Positions 21,443-32,024 of a DNA stretch of 64,000 nt are shown here, piece by piece. The notes beneath the pieces are model-generated. The model was not told the DNA's origin and made no database searches. It saw only the letters and a list, made by a program, of their open reading frames with translations. Source of the DNA: Leguminivora glycinivorella (taxonomy: Eukaryota > Arthropoda > Insecta > Lepidoptera > Tortricidae); assembly GCF_023078275.1 (NCBI RefSeq), contig NC_062980.1, positions 16,944,783-17,008,782 of the forward strand. The letters run 5' to 3'. Numbering within the stretch: the stretch's first letter is position 1; the number at the start of each line of letters is the position of its first letter. A program made the translations under genes and the position numbers.

Positions 21443-21712
21443 GACGACCGGTCTGGCGCAGTCAGTAGTGACCCTGCCTGCTGCGCCGCGGTCCCGGGTT
21501 CGAATCCCGGTAAGGGCATTTATTTGTGTGATGAGCACAGATATTTGTTCCTGAGTCATGGATGTTTTCTATGTATATAAGTATTTATATATTATATATA
21601 TATATATATCGTTTTCTGAGTCCCCACAACACAAGCCTTCTTGAGCTTACCGTGGGCCTCAGTCAATCTGTGTAAGAATGTCCTATAATATTTATTTATT
21701 TATTTATACATG
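21443..21712 (+). mobile_element. tRNA-derived SINE, family S2, tail B
   Basis: The head is like the other S2 copies but of the CTGGCGCAG subtype (B box GGGTTCGAATCCC). After the body and a (TA) tract comes tail B (GAGTCCCCACAACACAAGCC, GTGGGCCTCAGTCAATC) and a (TTTA) end. Tail B is the one following the RTE reverse transcriptase at 51980. Confidence 0.85.
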
Positions 21713-23344
21713 CTCAGTGATATGCTACACAATTTCAATTTACCTATGTCGAGTCTGTTGATCGACATGACATGCCGACATGCACAAGATTAAACTTGCA
21801 CGACTTATTCCGTGCTCCGTTTCATCACCGGACGTCCAGTGTTGCTAGTCAATGTCACAATCACAATCGCTTACGCTTTAGTCAGCTCTCCCTATCGCTC
21901 TTCTGTAGTGTCACAACAGCCAGACTGCGTTTCGATCGCCACGTAGTGTAAACGATTGCCACTTCGGCTAGGCTGGCAGGCGAGAGGCGCGATTTAGCGA
22001 ATTCATTCTTACGTTTCGACATACCGTTTATTCGCACAATCGATTGCCTCATCAGTCTTCGTGTTGACTTCTAAGGTACGGGCTTGTCCCGAATTGAAAA
22101 AAAAATGGTATGTCCTTTAAAACGAACACGGCTACGCCAATGTTCATGATTTGATGCTAATCGGACCCCAGGTTCCCATGAGCTACGAGTATATAACTGA
22201 TGAATTAAAAATTCGTTATTGTTATTCGTTATTCGTCTAAATTCGTTATTGTTCCCGATATAACTCAAGATAGATTATAATACTAACGTCGATAAAAAGA
22301 AATGTATGTCTAGCTTCTGCTCAATAAATTATAAAAATCTTGAGGAAGTCACGTTTTCTGGAAAGTCTGGATACTTTATTAAGATTAAAATTAACTTCAA
22401 GGTACACCGCCGTCTTCTTAGCAATTTAAAAGTTTTAATAATTTGCTGTGTGAATGCTTATTTTTGTAGGGACTTGCAGAGCATACTGAATACAAAATGT
22501 AAAGTGTTTAAACTCACTCTTTTAAATTCCCCTTGGTTCAATGCTTACAAATCTCGCATAGAACAACATATTCATATTTCAAATAAGTACTTACTCAACA
22601 TTTATTACAGTACTTAATAAATCATAGTAATCACACGCAAAAGTGTGTCTGTCTGTTAAGTCTTCATGAATGATGAACCTATTTTATTTAAATGTTGTAC
22701 TGTGATAGTTTGAGTCCCAGGAAATATATATTTTCAAATCCCGGAAATCATCCTCTAAAGGGTAAAAAATGTATAAGTACCACTCCGAAAGTGAGATAAT
22801 TGAGCAAGCACCTGTTAAATTGATAAAGGCAAGTGGTCAATTTGAGTGATTATTGCCTTTATTTTTTATCAGGCGCTCTCCGAATTCTTGATCCTACGTT
22901 TTTCACGCAAACAAAGTCGCTGGCAAAATGTAAAATTATAGTTTTATTTAAAACCATGAGCTTATAAGCATTAAACTTAATAGGCACTATCTTAAGCGCC
23001 GGTCGCACGTTAACGCAACGTTATTATTCCAATTAACGGTTATGGCGTTATGGTATGTTGTTAAAGGTTTATATTGGTCTGGGTAAATTAGTATAATTAC
23101 CCTTCTGGCTGTAGTCGATAAGGATTTGTTTGTGGGTTTTGAGCTTAATTAATGACCGGACCACATTTTGTGCTTAGAATTCTGTCACACACATACACAG
23201 GGGCGTTAACAGCGATTGAAAAGGAAGTTAGTATGTGAAAAAAGTTGGGTTTGTGAAACTAATTTTTCTTTGAATTTCATAAGAGATTGACAAAAATACG
23301 TTCTACTAAGTTATATCTTCAAGAAGCAGGAATTTAGGATTCTC
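21713..23344. other. About 1.6 kb without a recognised gene
   Basis: Open frames of up to about 100 codons (for example 22306-22617) show no recognisable motif. At 22130-22190 a segment with GACCCCAGGTTCCCATGAGC resembles the S1 SINE tail. Confidence 0.35.
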
Positions 23345-23452
23345 AAAGGTCAACAACGCATGAGTGGTTCGCCTGGTGTTCGCTTGGTGTTGCTTTTGTC
23401 CATAGGCGGCGATGTTTGATTCCCATTAAGCGGCTCGTCTGCTCATTTTGCT
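23345..23452 (-). mobile_element. Repeat G, copy 1
   Basis: On the minus strand GAGCAGACGAGCCGCTTAAT and AAAGCAACACCAAGCGAAC align with 58915-59025 on the plus strand (GACGAGCCGCCTGATTGG, TAAGCAACATTAGGG). A dispersed lepidopteran-type repeat of unknown class. Confidence 0.5.
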
Positions 23453-24000
23453 GAAAACATCGGCTATATCATAAAAATTAAATGACAATTGTAGTAGGTA
23501 ATATATCAATTTGATTCTTATTTTATTTTTCATTGTAATCATTATGTTCTGGATGCCTACTAGATCTTAACAGATAAATTTCATTTCACATATATACTTA
23601 ATGTTCTCAGAAAACTACATTTATAATCGTGTCGTATTCTTCGTCTTCGTCAACGGATTTATGAATTCAATAAACTAGTAGTCTCGTAAACTCTCGTTTC
23701 GATCATTAATAAATTATTTTATACATTTTGTGCTTTCTAATGACTGACATGCATAGAATCATTGAAAACCCTTTCATGTGAGCTCAGTCCAAATATCTGA
23801 AAATATTTTCCCATTTTCAGATTCACTAACGATGTCTCTCCGTGCACAGGGTCATAGTACTTGTTAAATACAGTAATCTATCTCAAGCGATGTAATAACT
23901 CACTCTAGACATTTACATCACGGACGCAAAAACAGAGCGAGGCTATAGTGAGGCATAATGAGGAGTAGGTTGAATGTTCGGGTTCCTTAGTTACACCGTG
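23453..24000. other. No gene seen
   Basis: No recognisable feature. Confidence 0.4.
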
Positions 24001-24668
24001 TATTGAAAGTGATCATTATCACCATGTCACAACGAAATATTTCACCATTGCTTCTTTGCTTTCTTCTTCCTAGCGTTATCCAAGCATTTTTACTACCGCT
24101 CGTAAAGCCTAGGTCCACTTTGGCAACTTATCCCAGCATTCTAAACACTATTTTTTATGAAAGCGACTGTCATCTGACCTTTCACCCTAGAGGTAATTCA
24201 GCATGCGCGGATCCAGGGGGGGGGGTCATGGGGTCATGACCCCCCCCTGGAGCCTAAGTTGGCCATACAAATAGACCACGTGACCCCCCCCTGGGGCCCC
24301 GGGCCTTTACCACGTGAGCGGCTGTACCAATGAGTCATTTGATATTTGCCAGTAGCTTTTAGGTGAAAGAAAACATTGTGACGAAACCAGACTAATTTTG
24401 ATAGGCCCTGAATTACAAGCGCGGATCCAGCTTCGTGCCCAGGGGGGGGGGGCCCTATCATTTGATATTTGCCAGTAGCTTTTAGGTGAAAGAAAACATT
24501 GTGAAGAAACCAGACTAATTTTGATAGGCCCTGAATTATAAGCGCGGATCCAGCTTCGTGCCCAGGCCCCCCCCCCCCTCATCATCAAATGACTCATTGG
24601 TACAGCCGGGGTTTGAAAGCACCACCTCCTGATTGAAAGTTGCACGCTCTTACCGCTGGCTAGCAGCA
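24001..24668 (-). mobile_element. Rearranged SINE S1 with internal inverted duplication
   Basis: The tail (24130-24195, GAAAGCGACTGTCATCTGAC) and head (24580-24665) are on the minus strand. The SINE body between them appears twice on the plus strand (24336-24444 and 24459-24566, each with TGATATTTGCCAGTAGCTTT and GCGCGGATCCAGCTTCGTGC). G and C runs of 7-13 nt sit at the junctions, including 24216-24225, 24240-24248, 24443-24452 and 24567-24579. Either another element with GGATCCAGGGG ends is mixed in, or the region is misassembled. Confidence 0.6.
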
Positions 24669-24760
24669 CTATGTAAACTTACGTCTGTATTCCCGAAAGG
24701 CTTAGACAGAGCACACTTAGGGGTTGAAAGAAAATTAAATTGTGATGATGATGAACTACT
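24669..24760 (+). mobile_element. Repeat P, diverged fragment
   Basis: TACGTCTGTATTCCCGAAAGG, a GCAGAGCACA-like block and GGGGTTGAAAGAAAAT parallel 47846-47985 and 62392-62505. No coding. Confidence 0.4.
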
Positions 24761-25300
24761 GAATATAAATTCACTGTGACACTGTCATCATTAGCGACCA
24801 AAATGAATTTGCGGTAGCAGCTGTAATTGATTACTTACAGTTTTATGCTGCACAGAAACCTTTGATGTTATTAATTACTGTTGAACATTTTCCGACGGAT
24901 TGAATTAAAAGTAGAACCTACTTAGCTACGCATGGTTATAGTTATGGTTTATATTTTATATTTTTCATAAGATTTTACAAAATCGCTTACTGAGAAAAAC
25001 CGTATTTAATATCTACTTAAAAATAGGTAAGGAAGGGTAGCACGCGGTGCCCGAACACAATTTTGTCTTAAAAATTAGGGTAAACGCATAAAAATATAAT
25101 ATGAGGTAGCAACTAAAGCGACATTGAAATTAAAATGAATGCAGAACATGTAGGGTCAAGTTACCAAAGATTTTACAATATCGGCTAACCGTCAGTTACA
25201 GGTAAGAAAGTAAGTTTACAACATATTTATATGTATATTACGAAAGCTTATTTTACGTCTCATATTTCTCATCTCATGCAAATTATGTACCTAGCTTGTG
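24761..25300. other. No gene seen
   Basis: AT-rich. Confidence 0.4.
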
Positions 25301-25410
25301 CGTTAGGGTAATTCCGAATGACAGAAATGCTAGGGTAATTTCGAAAGGAGAATGGGTGGTTTTTATGCGACTTTCGAAATTAGACGACTTTCATAATTAC
25401 CCTAATGCAC
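25301..25410. mobile_element. About 110-bp foldback MITE
   Basis: Ends GCGTTAGGGTAATT and AATTACCCTAATGC are inverted, and the interior repeats the AGGGTAATTTCGAAAG theme. Non-coding. Confidence 0.65.
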
Positions 25411-25855
25411 CTTATTTCTAATTTATTGACAACGTGCGTGACAGAGTAGCGCTGATTGTCACAAATAGACGTCATCTGGGCATGTCCAACATTTTTGCTA
25501 GTAGCGGCCGTTGGAACTAATATAACACCATACAATTTATCAAGGAAAAGCCTACAAAATGAGGTCACTACCAGTCGTGTACATAGCAAATAGTCAAATT
25601 CAGTTCCTAGCTATTTATCACGGTGCTTTCAAACACAACTTCTATTTATTGGCACGGCCGTCGTTGCAACCGAGTGTGAAATGTAATAAATTGCAGCGAC
25701 GCCAGGTCCGATGCACTTTACCGGAATCACAAGTAAGGTTGACGTACACATCTACACACTACAATCGAATCAAGTGATGAAAGGCTATTGGGATAAATCG
25801 AGTCGGAAATACAGTGTTATAATAAGTATAATACAGCTCTGTTCTCAATACCAAG
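25411..25855. other. No gene seen
   Basis: Short open frames without recognised motifs. Confidence 0.35.
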
Positions 25856-25977
25856 GATTATTTATATAGGATTTGCTGTCTCCATACTAAATACCATACC
25901 TAACTACACTGATGATGCCAACAATTTTTTTTTTTTTTCAAAATGTGTATTGACGTGATATTATGATATTAAAATAA

Positions 25978-26545
25978 AAAACCGGCCAAGAGCGTGTCGG
26001 GCCACGCTCAGTGTAGGGTTCCGTAGTTTTCCGTATTTTTCTCAAAAACTACTGAACCTATCAAGTTCAAAACAATTTTCCTAGAAATTATTTATAAAGT
26101 TCTACTTTTATGATTTTTTTCATATTTTTTAAACATATGGTTCAAAAGTTAGAGGGGGGGGACGCACTTTTTTTCCTTTAGGAGCGATTATTTCCGAAAA
26201 TATTATTTTTATCAAAAAACAATTTTAGCAAACCCTTATTCATTTTTCAATACCTATCCAACAATATATCACACGTTGGGGTTGGAATGAAAAAAAATAT
26301 CAGCCCCAGTTTACATGTAGGGGGGTACCCTAATAAAACATTTTTTTCCATTTTTTATTTTTGCACTTTGTTGGCGTGATTGATATACATATTGGTACCA
26401 AATTTCAGCTTTCTAGTGCTAACGGTTACTGAGATTATCCGCGGACGGACGGACGGACGGACGGACGGACGGACGGACGGACGGACGGACAGACAGACAT
26501 GGCGAAACTATAAGGGTTCCTAGTTGACTACGGAACCCTAAAAAG
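25978..26545 (+). mobile_element. Repeat K, copy 1
   Basis: About 565 bp beginning AAACCGGCCAAGAGCGTGTC with GTGTAGGGTTCCGTAG and ending CTACGGAACCCTAAAAA, so TAGGGTTCCGTAG is a terminal inverted repeat. A (GGAC) microsatellite of about 12 units lies at 26442-26490. A widespread lepidopteran non-autonomous element with no coding frame. Confidence 0.8.
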
Positions 26546-26620
26546 TGCTACTTCCTGCACCTACACAGTTTAAACAATAAATATTTCTGATTTCTGAAGT
26601 ATGTCAATTGTTCTTATAAA

Positions 26621-27166
26621 AAAACCGGCCAAGAGCGTGTCGGGCCACGCTCAGTGTAGGGTTCCGTAGTTTTCCCTATTTTTATCAAAAACTACTCAAC
26701 CTATCAAGTTCAAAACAATTTTTCTAGAAAGTCTTTATAAAGTTCTACTTTTGTGATTTTTTTCATATTTTTTAAACATACGGTTCAAAAGTTAGAGGGG
26801 GGGACACACTTTTATTTCCTTTAGGAGCGATTATTTCCGAAAATATGAATATTATCAAAAAACAATTTTAAGAAACCCTTATTCATTTTTAAATACCTAT
26901 CCAACAATATATCACACGTTGGGGTTGGAATGAAAAAAAACACAGTCCCCACTTTACATGTAGGGGGGGTACCCTAACAAAACATTTTTTTTTTCACTTT
27001 TTATTTTTCCACTTTGTCGGCGTAATTGATATACATATTGGTACCAAATTTCAGCTTTCTAGTGCTAACGGTCACTGAGATTATCCGCGGACGGACGGAC
27101 GGACGGACGGACAGACAGACATGGCGAAACTATAAGGGTTCCTAGTTGACTACGGAACCCTAAAAA
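26621..27166 (+). mobile_element. Repeat K, copy 2
   Basis: Same element and orientation as copy 1, with many point differences and a shorter (GGAC) tract of about 6 units at 27087-27112. Only 76 bp of element X separates the two. Confidence 0.8.
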
Positions 27167-27484
27167 TAAAAACACGCAAAAATATTTCGGGAAAATATGA
27201 TTTTCACTTCTAGGCTGTGAACAGCGGCATCTAGTTATAAGCCTAAAAGGCCCATCCATACACTTCAGGGGTACAATTTTTTGTATGGGCTTTGTCAGTC
27301 CCATATTATATGGTCCTTGGAGCATACAAAAGAATGTAAACGAGATCATTAGTTTGAAGAACATAACTATGCTTCTCACCACAACAATAATCTAAATCAA
27401 CATTATTTTTATACACTAGGTTGAAATTTTGGTAAAAAATTGTACACCTGTGCTGAAAGGATACATATTGGTTGCGAGTGCTGT

Positions 27485-28072
27485 GTGCTAGCCGAATGCA
27501 CAAACGCTCACGAAACGCTTGCGATGATATCTCTTTCATAGCTATACACCGTGGGCCTGAAAAACCCGAAAGATTTTAGCCACGTGTTTTTGATGTAAAA
27601 ACAAGCAAAAAATGTTGTATATGACTTTTTAAGTTTTTGGACAAAAAATGTTTTTTTTTTTACATTTTTTTTATATTTTTGAATACTTTGATGTATGGGC
27701 TCTTGATATGTCATAACCAAAACATTAAGATTTGGAGTTTTTTTATTTTTTTGTAACAGATTTTTGCGATGTTTTTCTTTTTTTTACTAATATCTGTCAA
27801 TTAGTACGACAAAACAGAATACATTATGATGTAAACTTCAGTGAAAAATGCGTTTTTGCCCGAGTTATGACGAAAAAGTCGAAAAACAGTTTTAGAGAAA
27901 GATGTATTTATCTCTGAATCTAAGCCAAATCCAGATATTTCATAGTGACATTATAGTTTCTAAATGTGCTCAGGAATACGCTGTTAAAATCTTTCGGGTT
28001 ATTCAGGCCCAGACTACCTTTCGCTGCGTTTCGTTTTCGTTTCGCGTCGCAGAAATGCCATTCGGCTACGGT
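27485..28072. mobile_element. CGTAGCCGAATGG MITE split by a TIR element
   Basis: The left part 27485-27550 and right part 28011-28072 together reproduce the MITE seen at 16056 and 28867, ending TGCCATTCGGCTACG. The roughly 460 bp between them is a different TIR element. Confidence 0.7.
27552..28011. mobile_element. 460-bp TIR element nested in the MITE
   Basis: Terminal inverted repeats TGGGCCTGAAAAACCCGAAA and TTTCGGGTTATTCAGGCCCA (about 27 bp in all, few mismatches). The interior is very T-rich and non-coding. I could not identify a target-site duplication. Confidence 0.7.
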
Positions 28073-28320
28073 GCCTGAACTTCCAAGTGTCATAAAATTT
28101 TTCGCTAGCTTTCGTGGAGTTTAAAGAAGAACTTTACTTCTTGGAATACCCAACATAAAACTACGTCGCTTTTTTACCATTCTTTCTACACGTTTTTTAG
28201 CAGCTTGTGTATTTGCGCTATCGACCCACTGCGGAAGAATGTAACACTAGTTGCTAGAAAAGAAGATAACTTTTTTTATTATAAATAGGTTTACTCTTGC
28301 CCTCTTGGCCATGGACTTGC
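28073..28320. other. No gene seen
   Basis: No recognisable feature. Confidence 0.35.
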
Positions 28321-28522
28321 TAATAGTAGAGGTTGTGTGAGCATTTGTATGGGAGGGGTCATAATAGAGGTAATTCCCACAGAACCGAAGTTTGGTTTTT
28401 TAGTTCTTTGTGTGTGTCTTTTTGACATACTAAAAATATACTAAAAAATATGCGAAATACATAAAAACTTCGGTTCTGTGGGAATTATTATAACCCCAAA
28501 CGCTATATATCCTCTACTATAA
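28321..28522. mobile_element. 202-bp foldback MITE
   Basis: Ends TAATAGTAGAGG and CCTCTACTATAA are inverted. A second arm pair (AATTCCCACAGAACCGAAGT and ACTTCGGTTCTGTGGGAATT) lies further in. Terminal TA could be the target site. Non-coding. Confidence 0.75.
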
Positions 28523-28622
28523 AGGTAAAGACGTGGCCTACGAATCCTACGATGGAGTCAGCTCGCCCAGAATATGCCTGTTCACCCTTGGTTTGAAGGT
28601 TGCCGGGTTATATGAGCCATTG
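28523..28622 (-). mobile_element. Repeat Q, uninterrupted copy
   Basis: The complement of this segment matches the outer parts of 11783-12033 (CTCCATCGTAGGA, CATATTCTGGGCGAGC, then AACCCGGCAACCTTCAAAC). It serves as the empty-site reference for the MITE insertion there. Confidence 0.55.
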
Positions 28623-28865
28623 TTTTTCAAAGACATTTCCTTTATTATCTTATCAAGCAAAAAGTTGTTCGTTCTCCTTAGTATCCTTTTCAAGACCATC
28701 TTTCACTTTCACAAAACTATAAGAAGTTATCATCGAGTGAGGCCGTGGGCTCAAGCTGGTAGTAGAATATATTTTTGCCAAATTCTTAAGCTTTAACCAT
28801 TCCGCTGATATATTGGCATCTTCGATGTGGCACCTTTGCTCCGAACCAATTTCGGTAGCACAGGG

Positions 28866-29005
28866 TGGCTAGCCGAATGGCACAATCGCTCACGAAACGA
28901 AGCGCTAGTAGATATCTATCTCTATCGCGCTTGCGTATTGGCGCGACAGAGCCAGCGGCGTATCGCTTTCGTTTGGCGTCGGAGAAATGCCATTCGGCTA
29001 CGGGG
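28866..29005. mobile_element. CGTAGCCGAATGG MITE, uninterrupted copy
   Basis: Ends TAGCCGAATGGCACAA and TGCCATTCGGCTACG. The interior has GATATCTATCTCTATCGCGC and CGTTTGGCGTCGGAG. About 140 bp, non-coding. Confidence 0.8.
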
Positions 29006-29384
29006 CCAGTTCAGAAAATTGAAATGGAAAAGTAATTCACAGCTCGATGCAGAACTGTTTGAGTTCAGCCTTTGGGATATCTTTGTAGCACTAAAGTTAG
29101 TAGGCAGGAAAGCCTTAAGCTGGAAGATGAAAAAATGCAACTGCATTGGATGATTTTACCAATTTTCATTTATCTATAAGCTCAGAAGCCGAAGATTTAT
29201 CTTGACACAAAATGAAAGGTACAATTGATTATTATCGGCTTATTAACTTTAGTACTAGGTAAGCGATTATGATTAAGGGGGTTAAGTTATTGGGTGAAAA
29301 TTAAGACTAACTTATAACACCTCTAAATTTAATAACCATAACATATTAGTAATTCTATACCTGGTTTAATTTATCGCCCGTATA
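29006..29384. other. No gene seen
   Basis: AT-rich. Confidence 0.4.
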
Positions 29385-29645
29385 AGCTTCTTTTTATACT
29401 ACGTCAGTGGCAAACAAGCATACGGACCGCCTGATGGAAAGCGGTCACCGTTAACCTATGGACTGCTGTAACTCAAGTGTCACTTGCGCGTGGCCAACCC
29501 ATTAGAAACTTCTACACTCCTTTTACACACGGTGTAAAAAGAGACACTCTGTGTTTAGGCTTGTACACCTCACGGCATTGTACGATTACCCTGATTGCTA
29601 AGAGTGGCACTGAAACATGAGTACTTTCATGTGCTCTGCCTTTGC
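29385..29645 (-). mobile_element. Repeat R, inverted copy
   Basis: TATACTACGTCAGTGGCAAA, GCATACGGACCGCCTGATGG and AAGCGGTCACCGTTAACCTA match the complement of 63095-63170. A dispersed repeat; its other end is undefined here. Confidence 0.55.
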
Positions 29646-29659
29646 TTATGGGGTGTATG

Positions 29660-29741
29660 TACAGTCAACAAAGCTATAAATACAGTCAACTTACCTATCA
29701 ACAGTAAAATAAAATTCTGTAAATCTGACTCTTTGACTGTA
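29660..29741. mobile_element. 82-bp TACAGTCA MITE
   Basis: Ends TACAGTCAAC and a complementary TTTGACTGTA. Size and termini are as in 5289-5372, but the interior is not strongly palindromic. Confidence 0.5.
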
Positions 29742-30653
29742 TTCATTGGGTACTGACTTTACAAGAGATTGCGGTATCATAAACTACACACTCCAAATGT
29801 TTCAAACCACAGGACAACAATTGATTACAAGTGGCAAGGTTCCAACATAAATGGTATTTCCTTTTGACGTCTCACTTGGTTCGTATCGTCTTCCCATTAA
29901 AGGTTAGATTTGACAAAATCGCGCGTTGTCTTTAATGGTACGGTCCTTGTCCAAAGGCGAAATGACCATTATAAGTAAGATCCCTAATTTCATACAGTTG
30001 TCAGAACTCCCAAGCTCAGAGTATACTGGATGAACTGAACTTTGATGCATAGGCTTGTAGCCCTATTCTCGCTGAAATAAATCATAACTATGAATTCGTT
30101 AACATTATTAGATTTGTAATTGTTTTAGCAAGTAATTTGTAGGTCAGCAATTCCCGTCAACTTTGTACAATGACACGTCAGCAAATTTTAATTGATCCTA
30201 TTTTGTTACCAACATTTAGTAATATAATTCGACTTTCGTAAGGTATATACAGGATAATTGTTATAATTAAGAAAATATAGATACTAGAGAACCTTAATGA
30301 CGAATTAAAACTTAATAAAATCTCAATTCATCAACAAAATCTTGGTAACAAAATAGGAATTAATACAAACAAATTTAACTTTTCCCTTAATTTTTGTACA
30401 AACTTTTCGAGAACTGCTGAGGTACTAACTTGGGTCGCGGTGTTGACAAATTTAGGGACAAGGCTGTGAAATACAGCTAAGATCGATATTAACTTTTACA
30501 AACTAAGGAATAAATTGATGATTATGAAGTAAGTATATGAGTAATTTTTTATGAGTAGCCAGAAACACTACTATTTATTTAAAAATAAATATAGACTCAT
30601 AGACCTATGTTTATTTGAAACAACAGATGTTTAAACAACCACATAATAATCTG
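29742..30653. other. No gene seen
   Basis: About 0.9 kb of AT-rich sequence without recognised repeats or coding. Confidence 0.4.
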
Positions 30654-31405
30654 AATAAATTAATAGTTTAAAAAACACTATAAAACACGCTTTTATAAAT
30701 GCACGTAAAAGCCAAAAATAAATTATGGATCGTTCAAGTTGTCTCTATTTGTGAGCTGAAGTTTAAAAACTATGTGCTTTTAATTATAATATTTGATTGT
30801 AAAAGCGTGGGGCGCTGGAACAGGAAAGACTTTTTGTATAACTTGCTGATAAATCAAATTATGCTATGTTACGGGAAGGAGGTTACACAGATTGACGCGC
30901 TAACTGGAGCATGACTAGTAGGTTCTACATTAAACAGTCAAATCAATTAAAAGTCAGTGTTCAAAGTAGGTACCAGTTTGTCGAACTCAGACAAAATATG
31001 CGCTAGTAGCGAGGAGAGTCGACAGTCACCGACACTTAGAACGCCGCTTTTTTCGGTAATCAAAGTACAAAAGGGGAAAGTGTCTACAGTGACAGGATGC
31101 AGAGTTCTTGTTCGTGGACGAGATATCTTTGGTTCTCTTTGGTAACCCTTAGGCGGCATATGTAAACGTTATGTTCTTATGCAACTTCATTCGCCAGGAA
31201 GTTCGGATTAGTATTTGTTTACAAGAAAGTCTTTCCTGTTCCAGCGCCCCACGCTTTTACAATCAAATATTATAATTAAAAGCACATAGTTTTTAAACTT
31301 CAGCTCACAAATAGAGACAACTTGAACGATCCATAATTTATTTTTGGCTTTTACGTGCATTTATAAAAGCGTGTTTTATAGTGTTTTTTAAACTATTAAT
31401 TTATT
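30654..31405. mobile_element. Inverted repeat with 180-bp identical arms
   Basis: 30654-30833 and 31226-31405 are exact inverted copies by eye, enclosing a 392-bp spacer. The arms include ACACGCTTTTATAAATGCAC and GCGTGGGGCGCTGGAACAGG. The spacer has two overlapping small open frames but no recognised protein. I found no target-site duplication. It may be a TIR transposon derivative, a recent inverted duplication or an assembly effect. Confidence 0.85.
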
Positions 31406-31739
31406 TTATACTTTTTAGTCATTAATAATGAAATACTTTTAACATTTATACATAAATTTATTTCAAGTAGGCGGATTTTACATGCCATTTGTGGCTTAAC
31501 GTGTACTTATTGCTAATTGCTACTTAATAATAACTAGCGGCTACCTTCTTATTACGGTATTATCATAAAAATGTTTATACCTAGTAAATTATCCGTAAAA
31601 GATAGAAAATATAGACATGTGCCATCGCGGACTTATTGAAGACATTAGAGAGACATACTTTCGCCATACATTGTTTTGAAGCTCTCAGCTAGTGGGATTT
31701 TGTTTGACTCGATTAGAAAATATTGTCACATTTCAACTA
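31406..31739. other. No gene seen
   Basis: AT-rich. Confidence 0.4.
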
Positions 31740-31935
31740 ATTCAAACAAAATTTAAGTATTTCTTTTTTGCCGAGCCCCCCTTTATTTTCTCTTAAGGGT
31801 CACAGGAAAACTATTACCAAACTTAGACTTATATTGACCGGGATATAGACCGTGATTACCTTTTTGATTTTTGTCGAGCTCCCGATATTTCGACGCAGTT
31901 GCATATTTCGACGGAACGCCACTACATACCGAGAT
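31740..31935. repeat. Satellite relic plus dispersed fragment
   Basis: 31765-31825 (GCCGAGCCCCCCTTTATTTT, CTTAAGGGTCACAGGAAAAC) is a diverged lone unit of the satellite that starts at 32025. 31838-31930 (GTCGAGCTCCCGATATTTCG) resembles the complement of 7375-7470. Confidence 0.5.
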
Positions 31936-32024
31936 TGGTAAGAGAAGCCATTGAGATTCACAAATATAAAAATTTCAATCGTGAGGATGGCTTCAAACTA
32001 TCTAATGTATGGAATCCAGTGATA

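Larger units (their letters stand above)
25856..27312. mobile_element. Element X copy 2, holding two copies of repeat K
   Basis: Element X parts occur at 25856-25977 (GTCTCCATACTAAATACCAT, GTATTGACGTGATA), 26545-26620 (GTCAATTGTTCTTATAAAA) and 27167-27312 (ACACGCAAAAATATTTCGGG, TATGGGCTTTGTCAGTCCC). The order matches the copy at 55095-55615. Two repeat K copies interrupt it. Confidence 0.7.

Noticed and set aside
22306..22617. 103-codon open frame
   Set aside because: AT-rich, with no recognisable motif, no homologous copy in the window and no splice or promoter evidence; kept only as unannotated sequence.
25978..27166. LTR retrotransposon with repeat K as the two LTRs
   Set aside because: The copies are only 76 bp apart, the sequence between them belongs to element X, there are no TG...CA ends, and each copy has its own inverted GGGTTCCGTAG termini.
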